DNA of 64,000 nucleotides from contig NZ_JACVBX010000013.1 in NCBI RefSeq assembly GCF_014852585.1, positions 62,001-126,000 of the forward strand, given 5' to 3'. Each line of letters opens with the position of its first letter. The first letter of the stretch is position 1. The position numbers and the translations under genes were made by a program. Positions 19,143 to 29,110 of the stretch are shown here, piece after piece. The stretch is from Pseudomonas sp. PDM18. GTDB taxonomy: Bacteria > Pseudomonadota > Gammaproteobacteria > Pseudomonadales > Pseudomonadaceae. The notes under the pieces were generated by a model. That model was given only the letters and a program-made list of their open reading frames with translations, was not told where the DNA came from and made no database searches.

Positions 19143-21005
19143 TTAGATCCACAGCTTCTTAACGTCGCGGCCGCCGTAGATCAGGTTCACCATTGCGCGG
19201 GTGACCAGAATGGCAGTGAACATCGAGGTGAGAATACCCAGGGACATGGTCACGGCGAAGCCCTTCACCGGGCCGGTGCCCATGGCGTAGAGGATGCCGC
19301 CGACCAGCAGCGAGGTTAGGTTGGCGTCGATGATCGCAGTGAAGGCACGGTTGAAGCCTTCATGGATCGCCCGCTGCGTCGACATACCCGCCGCCAGTTC
19401 TTCCCTTATTCGAGAGAAGATCAGCACGTTGGCATCCACCGCCATCCCCATGGTCAGCACGATACCCGCGATACCCGGCAGGGTCAGGGTCGCGCCGAGG
19501 ATCGACATCAGCGCCACCAGCATGACCATGTTGAAGGCCAGGGCGACGGTAGCGATCACGCCGAAGAAGCGGTAGATGACAATGATGAACAGGGAAACGA
19601 AGACCATGCCCCACAGGGAGGCGTCGATGCCCTTGGCGATGTTGTCAGCACCCAGGCTCGGGCCGATGGTGCGTTCTTCAGCGAAGTACATCGGCGCAGC
19701 CAGGCCACCGGCACGCAGCAGCAGGGCCAGTTCCGAGGACTCGCCCGGAGCGTCCAGGCCGGTGATGCGGAACTGGTTGCCCAGCGGCGACTGGATGGTC
19801 GCCAGGCTGATGATCTGCTTCTCTTCCTTGAACGCCGGAACAGCGACTTCCTGCTCGACGCCGTCGACGACCTGCTTCGTGTAGCGGGTGATCGGCTTCT
19901 GCTCGATGAACACCACGGCCATGCTGCGGCCGACGTTGTTGCGGGTCGCGCGGTTCATCAGCTCACCGCCGTGGCCATCCAGACGGATGTTCACCTGCGG
20001 ACGGCCGTTTTCGTCGAAGCTGGCGCTGGCGTCGGTGACCTGGTCACCGGTGATGATCACGCCACGCTCCAAGGTCGCCGGCGGACGACGCGGCTCGCGG
20101 AAATCGAAGGTCTCGGTGGAGGACTTGATCGCATCCGGCTCGGCGGCCAGGCGGAACTCCAGGTTGGCGGTCTTGCCGAGGATACGCTTGGCTTCGGCGG
20201 TGTCCTGCACGCCCGGCAGTTCGACGACGATGCGGTTGGCGCCCTGGCGCTGTACCAGCGGCTCGGACACGCCCAGCTCGTTCACGCGGTTGCGGACGGT
20301 GGTCAGGTTCTGCTTGATCGAGTACTCGCGGATTTCGGCCAGCTTGGTGGCGGTCATGGCCAGGCGCAGGACCTGCATGCCATTACGCTCGCTCTGAGCG
20401 GTTTCGAAATCGCGGAAATCCTTGGCGATGATCGACTTGGCCTTGTCCAGGTCGGCTTCTTCAGTGAAGCCCAGCTGGATGCCGCCGTCCTGCACAGGCA
20501 GGCTGCGGTAGCGCACGCGCTCTTTACGCAGGGCGCTCTTGACCTCGTTCTCGTACACCTTCATACGAGCGTCGACTGCCTTTTCCATGTCCACTTCCAG
20601 CAGGAAGTGCACACCACCGGACAGGTCGAGACCCAGTTTCATCGGGTGGGCGGCGATGTTGCGCAGCCAGTTCGGCGTGGTCTGGGCCAGGTTCAGGGCG
20701 ACCACGTAGTCGTCACCCAGCGCGCGGCGGACGATGTCCTTGGCCGGCAATTGATCTTCCTGCTTGACCAGACGGATCAGGCCGCTGTTCTTGCCCAGCG
20801 AGCCGGCCTTGACGGCGATACCCGCATCGGCGAGCGCTTTGCTGGCCTTGTCGATATCGGCCTGGGTGACCTGCAACGCGGTGCTCGCGCCACTGATCTG
20901 GACGGCCGGATCGTCCGGATAGAGGTTGGGTGCGGAATAGATGAAACCGACGGCCAGGACCGCCAGGATCAGCAGATACTTCCACAGGGGATACTTGTTG
21001 AGCAT
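19143..21005 (-). CDS. secD: Protein translocase subunit SecD
   Basis: SecD is the larger partner of SecF. The 620-residue protein has an N-terminal membrane helix, a large periplasmic P1 domain with the motif LGLDLSGGVHFLLEV, and five further membrane segments. VLTMGMAVDANVLIFSRIRE lies in transmembrane segment 4. Length and domain order are normal. It belongs to the queA-tgt-yajC-secD-secF series and could feed exported proteins such as the TPS pair and pilins of this window. Confidence 0.98.
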   Translation of the reverse strand: MLNKYPLWKYLLILAVLAVGFIYSAPNLYPDDPAVQISGASTALQVTQADIDKASKALADAGIAVKAGSLGKNSGLIRLVKQEDQLPAKDIVRRALGDDYVVALNLAQTTPNWLRNIAAHPMKLGLDLSGGVHFLLEVDMEKAVDARMKVYENEVKSALRKERVRYRSLPVQDGGIQLGFTEEADLDKAKSIIAKDFRDFETAQSERNGMQVLRLAMTATKLAEIREYSIKQNLTTVRNRVNELGVSEPLVQRQGANRIVVELPGVQDTAEAKRILGKTANLEFRLAAEPDAIKSSTETFDFREPRRPPATLERGVIITGDQVTDASASFDENGRPQVNIRLDGHGGELMNRATRNNVGRSMAVVFIEQKPITRYTKQVVDGVEQEVAVPAFKEEKQIISLATIQSPLGNQFRITGLDAPGESSELALLLRAGGLAAPMYFAEERTIGPSLGADNIAKGIDASLWGMVFVSLFIIVIYRFFGVIATVALAFNMVMLVALMSILGATLTLPGIAGIVLTMGMAVDANVLIFSRIREELAAGMSTQRAIHEGFNRAFTAIIDANLTSLLVGGILYAMGTGPVKGFAVTMSLGILTSMFTAILVTRAMVNLIYGGRDVKKLWI

Positions 21006-21024
21006 GACACCGCCCGTTATGACG

Positions 21025-21045
21025 CGGGGCGCATCTTGCGCCCCG
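21025..21045 (-). other. Intra-operon hairpin between yajC and secD
   Basis: CGGGGCGC and its complement form an 8-bp GC stem with a 5-nt loop, 20 bp before the secD start. No T run follows, so it is more likely an mRNA-processing or stability stem than a terminator. It could lower secD relative to yajC. Confidence 0.5.
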
Positions 21046-21069
21046 TCGGTTGGGTTTCTAGGTGGAGGA

Positions 21070-21411
21070 TCAGATCGCCTTCAGGGTGCCTTTCGGCAGG
21101 GTCGCGGCGATCGCGGCCTTCTGGAACTTCAGCTCGACGTTGTCGGAAACCTCGACGACGACGAAGTCCTCGGCGACCTTGGTCACCTTGCCGGCGATAC
21201 CGGCGGAAGTGACGACTTCATCGCCCTTCTGCAGGCCGGACAGCAGGTTCTTGTGCTCTTTCGAGCGCTTGGCCTGGGGACGCCAGATCATCAGGTAGAA
21301 GATGACCAGGAAACCGACCAGGAAAATCCACTCGAAGCCAGTGCCGGCCGGGCCTGCAGCAGCGGCGGGAGCTGCGGCGTCAGCGTAGGCAGCGGGAATC
21401 AGAAAACTCAT
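21070..21411 (-). CDS. yajC: Sec translocon accessory subunit YajC
   Basis: YajC is the small single-span subunit that accompanies SecDF. The true product starts at MSFLIPAAYA (ATG 21409-21411) and has 113 residues. It has one membrane segment at about 26-44 followed by IWRPQAKRSKEHKNLL, the family hallmark, and a small C-terminal beta domain. A longer open frame upstream would run through tgt and is rejected. It follows tgt by 38 bp. Confidence 0.97.
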   Translation of the reverse strand: MSFLIPAAYADAAAPAAAAGPAGTGFEWIFLVGFLVIFYLMIWRPQAKRSKEHKNLLSGLQKGDEVVTSAGIAGKVTKVAEDFVVVEVSDNVELKFQKAAIAATLPKGTLKAI

Positions 21412-21449
21412 TGGAAACTCCTGTCTCAAAGCTTTTTCGATGAATAAGG

Positions 21450-22580
<1,131 letters not shown>

Positions 22581-23624
22581 TCAGTCCTCGGGGCCGCGCG
22601 GTGCCGGGTTGCGGGTAATGAACATGGCATCGCCGTAGCTGAAGAAGCGATAGCCCTGCTCTACTGCCGCCGCGTAGGCAGCCATGGTCTCGTGATAGCC
22701 GGCGAAGGCAGAGACCAGCATCAGCAGGGTGGATTCCGGCAGGTGGAAGTTGGTGACCAGGGCGTCGACCACATGGAACGGTCGCCCTGGGAAGATGAAG
22801 ATATCGGTGTCGCCACTGAACGGCTTGAGTACGCCGTCACGGGCGGCGCTTTCCAGCGACCGCACGCTGGTGGTGCCAACAGCGACCACCCGACCACCGC
22901 GCGCCTTGCAGGCTGCCACGGCGTCGACCACGTCCTGGCTGACTTCCAGCCATTCGTTGTGCATGTGGTGGTCTTCGATGCGCTCCACGCGTACCGGCTG
23001 GAAGGTGCCGGCGCCGACATGCAGGGTGACAAACGCGGTGTCCACGCCCTTGGCCCGGATCGACTCCAGCAGGGCCTCGTCGAAGTGCAGACCGGCAGTC
23101 GGTGCCGCCACTGCCCCCGCGCGCTCGGCGTAGACGGTCTGGTAGCGCTCGCGGTCGGCGTCCTCATCAGGACGGTCTATATAAGGCGGCAGCGGCATGT
23201 GGCCGACGCGCTCCAGGAGCGGCAGCACATCCTCGCTGAAGCCCAACTCGAACAGCGCGTCGTGGCGCTGCAGCATCTCGGCTTCGCCACCGCCATCTAT
23301 GAGGATCTTCGATCCCGGCTTGGGCGATTTGCTGGAGCGCACGTGGGCCAGCACGCGATGGCTGTCCAGCACCCGCTCCACGAGGATTTCCAGTTTGCCG
23401 CCGGAGGCCTTCTGGCCGAACAGGCGGGCAGGGATCACCCTGGTGTTATTGAACACCATCAGGTCACCCGGCTTGAGGAAGCCGAGAATGTCAGCAAAGT
23501 GCCGGTGGCTGAGCTCGCCGCTCGGACCGTCCAGCACCAGCAGACGGCTGGAGCGGCGTTCAGGAAGCGGATGGCGGGCGATCAGCGCCTCGGGCAGGTC
23601 GAAATGAAAGTCAGCGACGCGCAT
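22581..23624 (-). CDS. queA: S-adenosylmethionine:tRNA ribosyltransferase-isomerase QueA
   Basis: QueA converts preQ1 in tRNA to epoxyqueuosine using the ribosyl group of SAM. The product starting [19 protein letters not shown] has 347 residues, the family length. It carries [24 protein letters not shown] and the C-terminal FSYGDAMFI motif. An in-frame GTG nine codons upstream is open but unlike the family. It heads the queA-tgt-yajC-secD-secF run and diverges from tRNA-Leu. Confidence 0.97.
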   Translation of the reverse strand: MRVADFHFDLPEALIARHPLPERRSSRLLVLDGPSGELSHRHFADILGFLKPGDLMVFNNTRVIPARLFGQKASGGKLEILVERVLDSHRVLAHVRSSKSPKPGSKILIDGGGEAEMLQRHDALFELGFSEDVLPLLERVGHMPLPPYIDRPDEDADRERYQTVYAERAGAVAAPTAGLHFDEALLESIRAKGVDTAFVTLHVGAGTFQPVRVERIEDHHMHNEWLEVSQDVVDAVAACKARGGRVVAVGTTSVRSLESAARDGVLKPFSGDTDIFIFPGRPFHVVDALVTNFHLPESTLLMLVSAFAGYHETMAAYAAAVEQGYRFFSYGDAMFITRNPAPRGPED

Positions 23625-23690
23625 GGGAAGAGCTATCTCGAAGGGGCGCACATCTTACTGGAATTGCCCATTTCTGACCATGCGAGCCGA

Positions 23691-23719
23691 TTGACCGGCG
23701 CAGAGCGTCTCCCTATACT
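23691..23719 (+). promoter_or_regulatory. tRNA-Leu promoter
   Basis: TTGACC (23691-23696) and TATACT (23714-23719) are separated by 17 bp, close to the sigma-70 consensus. A GC-rich discriminator follows, and the tRNA begins 11 bp after the -10 box. GC discriminators are typical of stringently controlled tRNA promoters. Confidence 0.85.
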
Positions 23720-23730
23720 GCCGCGCCATT

Positions 23731-23816
23731 GCCTCGGTGGCGGAATGGTAGACGCGGCGGATTCAAAATCCGTTTCTGGCGACAGAGTGAGAGTTCGAGT
23801 CTCTCCCGGGGCACCA
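23731..23816 (+). tRNA. tRNA-Leu (anticodon CAA)
   Basis: The 86-nt gene folds as a class II tRNA. The acceptor arm is GCCTCGG with CCGGGGC (one U-G pair). The D arm contains GGTGGCGGAATGGTAGACGC, and the anticodon loop TTCAAAA gives anticodon CAA (23764-23766), which reads UUG. It has a long variable arm, the T arm GAGTTCGAGTCTC-like region, discriminator A, and encoded CCA at 23814-23816. tRNA genes of this kind are frequent integration sites. Confidence 0.96.
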
Positions 23817-23822
23817 CCACAT

Positions 23823-23854
23823 GGTTCTGGCAGTTCTGATGAACTGCCGGAACC
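23823..23854 (+). other. 14-bp hairpin just 3' of tRNA-Leu
   Basis: GGTTCTGGCAGTTC is followed after TGAT by its near-perfect complement (13 Watson-Crick pairs and one G-U). It starts 6 nt after the CCA and precedes the terminator. It probably forms a structured 3' trailer for tRNA processing. Confidence 0.7.
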
Positions 23855-23861
23855 CACAAAA

Positions 23862-23885
23862 AACCGGCTTTCTGGCCGGTTTTTT
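23862..23885 (+). terminator. Terminator of tRNA-Leu
   Basis: AACCGG / CCGGTT stem with a T run (TTTTTT) downstream and A run upstream. It also lies 29 bp past the stop of the convergent fimU and could serve both strands. Confidence 0.85.
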
Positions 23886-23913
23886 GTTGTCTGCGATTTG
23901 CCCGCCGATCCGC

Positions 23914-24414
23914 TCAGGAGCAGATGCCAGTCGTGGTCTTGCTGACATAGGCGCGCCCGGTGGCGCTGACGTTCACCAGACGCTCGGTGCTACCAGCAGA
24001 TGGCGCGTACCGGCAGACCGTAAGGCTCGCCTGGGTATTGCCGACGCCGGTCGGCTGAAAGTCGATCTTGGTGACATTCGAGATGACCTTGAAACCTCTG
24101 GGCGCGGCGGGATGCTTCTGGATTACAATCGCGCCGGAAATCACGATCCAGCCCTGTTCCCATCCCCCCGAGCCACAACTCGCGCCATCGCTTGAAACGC
24201 ACAGGCTGGTCACCGCGTTGCGCTTGATCGCCTCACTGCGCCCCATGGCCACGCCCGCTACCAGATCGTTGGCGCTGGCGCTGAGCTTGCTTCTCAACGT
24301 GGCCTCGTTGAGCGATGGTACGGCGATTCCCATCAGGATTGCCGCGACCACCAGGGTTACCACCAGTTCGAGCAAGGTGAAGCCGCCAGTCCGACACCGA
24401 GTGAATGCGCCCAT
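23914..24414 (-). CDS. fimU: Minor type IV pilin, FimU/FimT (GspH) family
   Basis: This is a 166-residue minor pilin. The prepilin peptidase site is GG before FTLLELVVTL, with Glu5 present, and the hydrophobic N-terminal helix follows. A GspH-type globular domain contains GRSEAIKRN and a disulfide-compatible pair of late cysteines (VCRYAPSAG and the C-terminal ICS). Minor pilins of this family prime pilus assembly in the inner membrane. It is last in the pilE-pilV-pilW-pilX-pilY1 series, 12 bp after pilY1. In P. aeruginosa FimU is first, so the symbol could equally be fimT. Confidence 0.82.
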   Translation of the reverse strand: MGAFTRCRTGGFTLLELVVTLVVAAILMGIAVPSLNEATLRSKLSASANDLVAGVAMGRSEAIKRNAVTSLCVSSDGASCGSGGWEQGWIVISGAIVIQKHPAAPRGFKVISNVTKIDFQPTGVGNTQASLTVCRYAPSAGSTERLVNVSATGRAYVSKTTTGICS

Positions 24415-24426
24415 TTTCCTGACCTC

Positions 24427-27400
24427 CTAGCGCTCGATATCCCAGAACACCCAGGATTTGGGCCGGGTGCCCGACGCTGGCGGAACCGCTTCGCAGCCTT
24501 GAAGCGAAGAATCGGTGGCACAGGTACCGCCACCGATGATGAACGGCTTCTGGGTGCCATCGTCGAGCTGCACGACGCCCGCCACCGGTGAAGGCGGCAA
24601 CCCGCCACCGGCAATCACCTGGAAACGATCACTAGGAGCCGAGGCGTTCCGGTAATTGATGTTGTAGTTGCGCGCGGTGCCGAGACCGACACAACTGGTG
24701 CTGGTCGCCACCTGCGGCGCATGCGTACTAAAGATGATGGTGTCGAACAGCAGGAGCGCCGAGGTTACCACCTGTTCGCTCGATGCCAGGCCCAGGTACC
24801 AGCCCTTGGGATGGGCGGCAAGGTCGGCATCGCTGGGATTCGCAGTGCTGGTGATGGCCAGCAGGGAAGCATTGCAGATCACATTCGCGCTGCAAGTGGT
24901 GTTCTCGCCGGTCAACCAAGTCGAATCGGAGGGACTGTCACGCAGGGCATAGAAGCGATTAGCCACGCTGGCAGCGGAGGTATAGCTGAGCAAGGGTTTT
25001 TCGCGGTCGCCGGAACCCAGCAGGATAATGTACTGCCCATTGCTCACGGCAACCTCGGGCCCATAGAGGAACTTGCGGTTAGCCGTGCAACTGGAAGTTG
25101 AGTTGCAACCCAGCGAGGCAATCTTGGTGATGGTCCAGTTGGCCGGCAAAGTCGTTCCGATGGGCGAAACGGCATCCGCCCCGGAAATTCGGTAGACATT
25201 GCCCCCGAGGTCGGCGGCATAGCCATAGACGGCCTGACCGTTGCTGTTGGCGACCATGGTTATGTCACCAACCACACCTCTATCGGTGGTAAAGGTTTTC
25301 AGCGCGGTCCCGGTGTCGGCATCGATCATGTAGATCCGATTGCCTTTCGAGGATGAGGTGCAGGTATTCGGGTCCCCGTCCTCACAAGCGTCATAGCCTC
25401 CCCCCATCGCCAGGATGGTCGAGGCGCCGCTGCCATAGCCAGCCGCCTTGAACGCCACGGGAGTGGCCCAGGTCTGCCCTATATTGCTGTAGCCGGTGGA
25501 GCAGCCGGTATCGTTGGTCACGTTCGGGCAGCCAATCTTCCATTTCAGAGACGGGCTGCCCAGCGTGGATACGTCGAAGGAGTACAGCGCCCGACCGCCG
25601 CGGCGCATGGCCGCATAGATCCAGGTACTGGATCCTTGACGGACCGTGGTGACCGAACCGTCCATGCCATAGGCCTTGGGCTGCGGCGTGGGGGTTCCGG
25701 TGGTATGCCCGGGGAAGGCAATAGTCACGCTGTTGTCGCGCAGTCGTTTGATATTGGGATAGAACTCCGGCGGCATGAACGACCAGATCTCACTGCCTGC
25801 CGGCACCGAGCCAATCGCGGTAGTGCGGTTGCCGTTGACTGCTCGCAGCAGGCCGTCGTTACCACCGTAGTACACCACCACTTGCGGCGAGGAGGCGGTG
25901 CCATAATTGACCGCCGCGGGACGGGAGTGCACCACATCACCATGCACCGACGGACGCACCTCGGTCAGATTGGCATTGGTATTCTCGTCCTGGGTGTCGT
26001 CGCCCCGAGCCCAGTTGATCAGCGCATCGCGCTCCGTGGTGTTCGCGGTACCGAGAAGACCGATGGCCGCCCCGTTGCTCGTGTCGAAGTTAGTCAGGGC
26101 GGTGCAACTACTGGCGCTGCAAGTCTTGACCGTTCGCGTGCCACCCTGCCGCAGCCGATAGGCCTGTGCGCCCTTCTCCACGATATTGCCGTCCGGGTAG
26201 TTGGAAGCATCTGCGCCGGTGACAGTAAGGCATCCGCCTTGCGGTCTGAATGCCCAGTAGCTATCGGCCGTGCTTGGCGTCCAGAAACTGCGCGCGCATT
26301 CGGTAACGAAGCCGGTACTGGTATTGATGGCGCTTTGGCCGTCGGCATCCACTGTTTTCAATGCCCCGCTGACCATACCCAGCTTGTACTGCTTGAGGTT
26401 GCCAGGCCAACGGGGGAAGGAGTCCATATCAGGACGGAACATGCCGACGAATACCTGGTTCAGGTAAGTGCTCTGGGTATTGACGCTCACAGGCAGGGTG
26501 ACCGAGGCGAACACGCTGTTGGTGGCCTGGATCTCGGAAAAGATGGCGTTCAGCGCATCAGCAACACCGCTGCCGTTCGAGCTCACATCGAAATATTTGC
26601 CACTACTGACGTTGGCCATGCTCTTGAGCAGAGCGGTCCATCCGATGCCCTGCGGGTTGTTGGTGACCTTGTCGACATCGACCGTATAGGTCGTGACATT
26701 CAACGCGCTCTTCTTCATGAAGCGTGACCATTCATCGGCCACGTTGTCCTGAGCAGCAGCAGGAGACACTGGAATCTGGCTCTTGTCACCGCCGGCGGTA
26801 TTCAACAAACCTTCGGACAGGGTGATGACCGATTGCGGGTCCTGGGGAGCGCCGTTGCTGATGTAGATAATGAAGTTCTTCGCGCACCCGGCCACGACCG
26901 GGCTGGTGTAGCGGGAACCGTTGAAGGCAGACAGGGCATTGTTGGGTAATGCATAAATGGCCTTGGACGCTGCGGTCCCGGCAACGTTGCCAGTGTAGTC
27001 CGCCTTCTCCTTGTTGTTACCCGAATAGGGTGTTCCGCCAGAGTAGTACGCCCAAGCTTCCGCCATCACCAGACTCGCATTACCCGCGTTACCGGCATCT
27101 TTGGTGGACCCGCTGGTACTGATGCTATTGACCAGCGCCTGGTACTTGGTCTTGCTGGAGGCATCCATCAGGCGGATCGCGGCACGCACGTATCCACCTC
27201 CGACATTGGAGTTGGGGCTGCCGGTCTCACTGAACATCATCAGGCCAACCCGGAACTTGTTTTCCGGCAATGCTCCGATCAGCGAGTACAGCGCCGCTTG
27301 CTCGCTGGGGAACTGTTTATTCCAGTTCGCCGTGTTGTCCATGATGATCAGGACGTTGGGCGCGTCCGCCGCATTGGGCGGTGTGCCAACGAACAGGTCG

Positions 27401-27498
27401 ATATCTTCGGCCTGGGCGGCGATGGAGGCGAGGCAAACAACGCAGCAGACGAGCACGCGCTGGAGAATCGGGAGACTGCCCTGAGTTTTCATCTTCAT
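24427..27498 (-). CDS. pilY1: Type IV pilus tip-associated adhesin PilY1
   Basis: PilY1 sits with the minor pilins at the pilus tip and acts in pilus extension, adhesion and surface sensing. I start it at ATG 27496-27498, overlapping the pilX stop as ATGA, giving 1023 residues; the longer open frame would run through pilX. A signal peptide (to about residue 30, AAQA) precedes a von Willebrand A-like half beginning NVLIIMDNTANW. Its metal site (DxTxN) departs from the usual DxSxS. The C-terminal half is the PilY1 beta-propeller, with GDVVHSRPAAVNYG, YYGGNDGLLRAVNG and CPNVTNDTGCSTG. I found no clear DxNxDGxxD calcium loop in the propeller. Confidence 0.93.
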   Translation of the reverse strand: MKMKTQGSLPILQRVLVCCVVCLASIAAQAEDIDLFVGTPPNAADAPNVLIIMDNTANWNKQFPSEQAALYSLIGALPENKFRVGLMMFSETGSPNSNVGGGYVRAAIRLMDASSKTKYQALVNSISTSGSTKDAGNAGNASLVMAEAWAYYSGGTPYSGNNKEKADYTGNVAGTAASKAIYALPNNALSAFNGSRYTSPVVAGCAKNFIIYISNGAPQDPQSVITLSEGLLNTAGGDKSQIPVSPAAAQDNVADEWSRFMKKSALNVTTYTVDVDKVTNNPQGIGWTALLKSMANVSSGKYFDVSSNGSGVADALNAIFSEIQATNSVFASVTLPVSVNTQSTYLNQVFVGMFRPDMDSFPRWPGNLKQYKLGMVSGALKTVDADGQSAINTSTGFVTECARSFWTPSTADSYWAFRPQGGCLTVTGADASNYPDGNIVEKGAQAYRLRQGGTRTVKTCSASSCTALTNFDTSNGAAIGLLGTANTTERDALINWARGDDTQDENTNANLTEVRPSVHGDVVHSRPAAVNYGTASSPQVVVYYGGNDGLLRAVNGNRTTAIGSVPAGSEIWSFMPPEFYPNIKRLRDNSVTIAFPGHTTGTPTPQPKAYGMDGSVTTVRQGSSTWIYAAMRRGGRALYSFDVSTLGSPSLKWKIGCPNVTNDTGCSTGYSNIGQTWATPVAFKAAGYGSGASTILAMGGGYDACEDGDPNTCTSSSKGNRIYMIDADTGTALKTFTTDRGVVGDITMVANSNGQAVYGYAADLGGNVYRISGADAVSPIGTTLPANWTITKIASLGCNSTSSCTANRKFLYGPEVAVSNGQYIILLGSGDREKPLLSYTSAASVANRFYALRDSPSDSTWLTGENTTCSANVICNASLLAITSTANPSDADLAAHPKGWYLGLASSEQVVTSALLLFDTIIFSTHAPQVATSTSCVGLGTARNYNINYRNASAPSDRFQVIAGGGLPPSPVAGVVQLDDGTQKPFIIGGGTCATDSSLQGCEAVPPASGTRPKSWVFWDIER

Positions 27499-27983
27499 GC
27501 TCCGCACACGGTCCGCTTCTGCGTATCGGTGAGCTGCACGCGTACCCCCGACCGCACCTTCACCGCCGTTCCCATCACCGCGTCGGTCACTGTCGCATTC
27601 AGCTCCCACACGGTGTTCCAGTCCTGGCTGCACATGCCCTGGGTCCGCTGGCCACACAGCGAGGACCCGGCTGTCTGTTTCGCACTCAGGCAAACCGGCG
27701 TGGCCATCGACACCTGGTAGTCGGTAGTGCCGTCATTGTTGATGTCGACGTTAAGCTGCTCCGCCGTTGGCGCAGAGGTGAATGCCGAGCCCAGCACCCT
27801 CTCGATACCAATGTTGGCCGAGGCGATCGCCTCGTTGCGGAACTGCATGTTGCCCACGGCCTTCAGGTTGGTGCCGCTCAGGTTGTAGGCGCTGCCAACC
27901 ATCAGCATCAGCATCAGCAACATCACCAGAGTGATCACCAGCGTCGCGCCCTGCTGGCTTCCCTTTCTGCGGTAAGTCTTCAT
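27495..27983 (-). CDS. pilX: Minor pilin PilX
   Basis: PilX is a 162-residue minor pilin that joins PilV, PilW and PilY1 in the priming complex. The type III signal is QG before ATLVITLVMLLML; it lacks Glu5, as PilX/GspK-type proteins often do. The globular part carries DINNDGTTD (residues 80-88), which matches the spacing of an EF-hand-like calcium loop, and several cysteines. Start and stop overlap pilW and pilY1 by 4 bp each, so translation is coupled. Confidence 0.88.
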   Translation of the reverse strand: MKTYRRKGSQQGATLVITLVMLLMLMLMVGSAYNLSGTNLKAVGNMQFRNEAIASANIGIERVLGSAFTSAPTAEQLNVDINNDGTTDYQVSMATPVCLSAKQTAGSSLCGQRTQGMCSQDWNTVWELNATVTDAVMGTAVKVRSGVRVQLTDTQKRTVCGA

Positions 27984-29110
27984 GGCGTCTGCCTCCGCCG
28001 GGATACGTTCACCAGCGTGGCGCTGGAAGTGAACAGGTGCCGTTTATAGCCATCGGTGTACGGGCCGAGGGTGGCCGAGCCGAGGGTGTAGGTCTTGTCG
28101 GAGCTGTAGCCCTGTGTCGGTGTGCGACTACGCGCCACTACATAGAGGCGAGCCTCAACCACGCTGACCAGTTGAGCCGCCGTGCAGGATGTGGACCCGC
28201 AATGGACGAAATTGCCGTCCGGCGAGCCATCGCCGCGGTTGGTTGGCGAGGTCTTGGTAGCGTTGTCAGCCCAGGCCACAGCCTGCAGGTAGTTCACCGC
28301 GGCGCCGGAGTCGCTGACGTTGTCTAGCCCCAGCTCGACGCGGAAGGACTCAATGCCTTCGATCATCGGCACTGCCGCTTGCAGGGCATTGGTGGGGGTG
28401 GCGCCGCCCGAGGAATCGAACTGCGCGCGCATGAGGGTGGGGATTCCATCGCCGGCCGTCACGGCATAGGTGCGTACGTAATAGACGTTAGTGACGAACT
28501 TTCGGCGCTCGGCCAGGGTTGAACAATCGCGCTGGCGCAAGGTGAAACCGGAGGTGCCTAGGATAAAGGGATTGGGATTCGAAGCATCGGCGTCGCTGTC
28601 GCAGAACGACGCCTGGAAATACACCTTGCCGGCCGCGAGCGCATCGCAAGTGCCAACACCCGGCGAGCAGGTCTCGGCATGACGGATCACCACCACATCC
28701 GAGTTCGCGGCCAGATCAGTGACTATTCCCGAACAGCCACTGGGCACTGCCGAATACGTCTGCACCACAATGCCGACAGCGTTGAGCTTGTCCGTCTGGC
28801 TCCAGCTGGAGAAGTCCGAGCACACCGGAGCCAGCGCGGTGGGGACATCGCCAGGCACACCGGTAACCGTCAAGTCGTCGAACTGCGGGATGTAGCCGTT
28901 CCAGAACCCGGCATGGGCAAAGTCTTCCTGCATAAGTCCGATGGCGAAACGACCGTTCTCGATCAGCGCGTTAGTCTTGGCCATATCATCGTTGGTGCGG
29001 CTCAGGTTCAGGTAGAGCCCCATCACCCCTGCCATGATCAGCAGGCTGACGGTGGCCACCACCATCAGCTCGACCAGCGTAAAACCGCGCTGCCTGGCCG
29101 CGTGCCTCAT
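27980..29110 (-). CDS. pilW: Minor pilin PilW
   Basis: This is a 376-residue minor pilin of the PilW family. MRHAARQRG is cleaved before FTLVELMVVATVSLLIMAG, with Glu5 present. A large globular domain contains FAIGLMQEDFAHAGFWNGY, a segment typical of PilW. The start at 29108-29110 makes an ATGA overlap with the pilV stop; an in-frame extension upstream would invade pilV. It is coupled to pilX downstream in the same way. Confidence 0.9.
   Translation of the reverse strand: MRHAARQRGFTLVELMVVATVSLLIMAGVMGLYLNLSRTNDDMAKTNALIENGRFAIGLMQEDFAHAGFWNGYIPQFDDLTVTGVPGDVPTALAPVCSDFSSWSQTDKLNAVGIVVQTYSAVPSGCSGIVTDLAANSDVVVIRHAETCSPGVGTCDALAAGKVYFQASFCDSDADASNPNPFILGTSGFTLRQRDCSTLAERRKFVTNVYYVRTYAVTAGDGIPTLMRAQFDSSGGATPTNALQAAVPMIEGIESFRVELGLDNVSDSGAAVNYLQAVAWADNATKTSPTNRGDGSPDGNFVHCGSTSCTAAQLVSVVEARLYVVARSRTPTQGYSSDKTYTLGSATLGPYTDGYKRHLFTSSATLVNVSRRRQTP

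Noticed and set aside
19362..21212. 616-codon plus-strand ORF opposite secD
   Set aside because: SecD motifs are complete on the minus strand; the plus-strand frame shows no domain.
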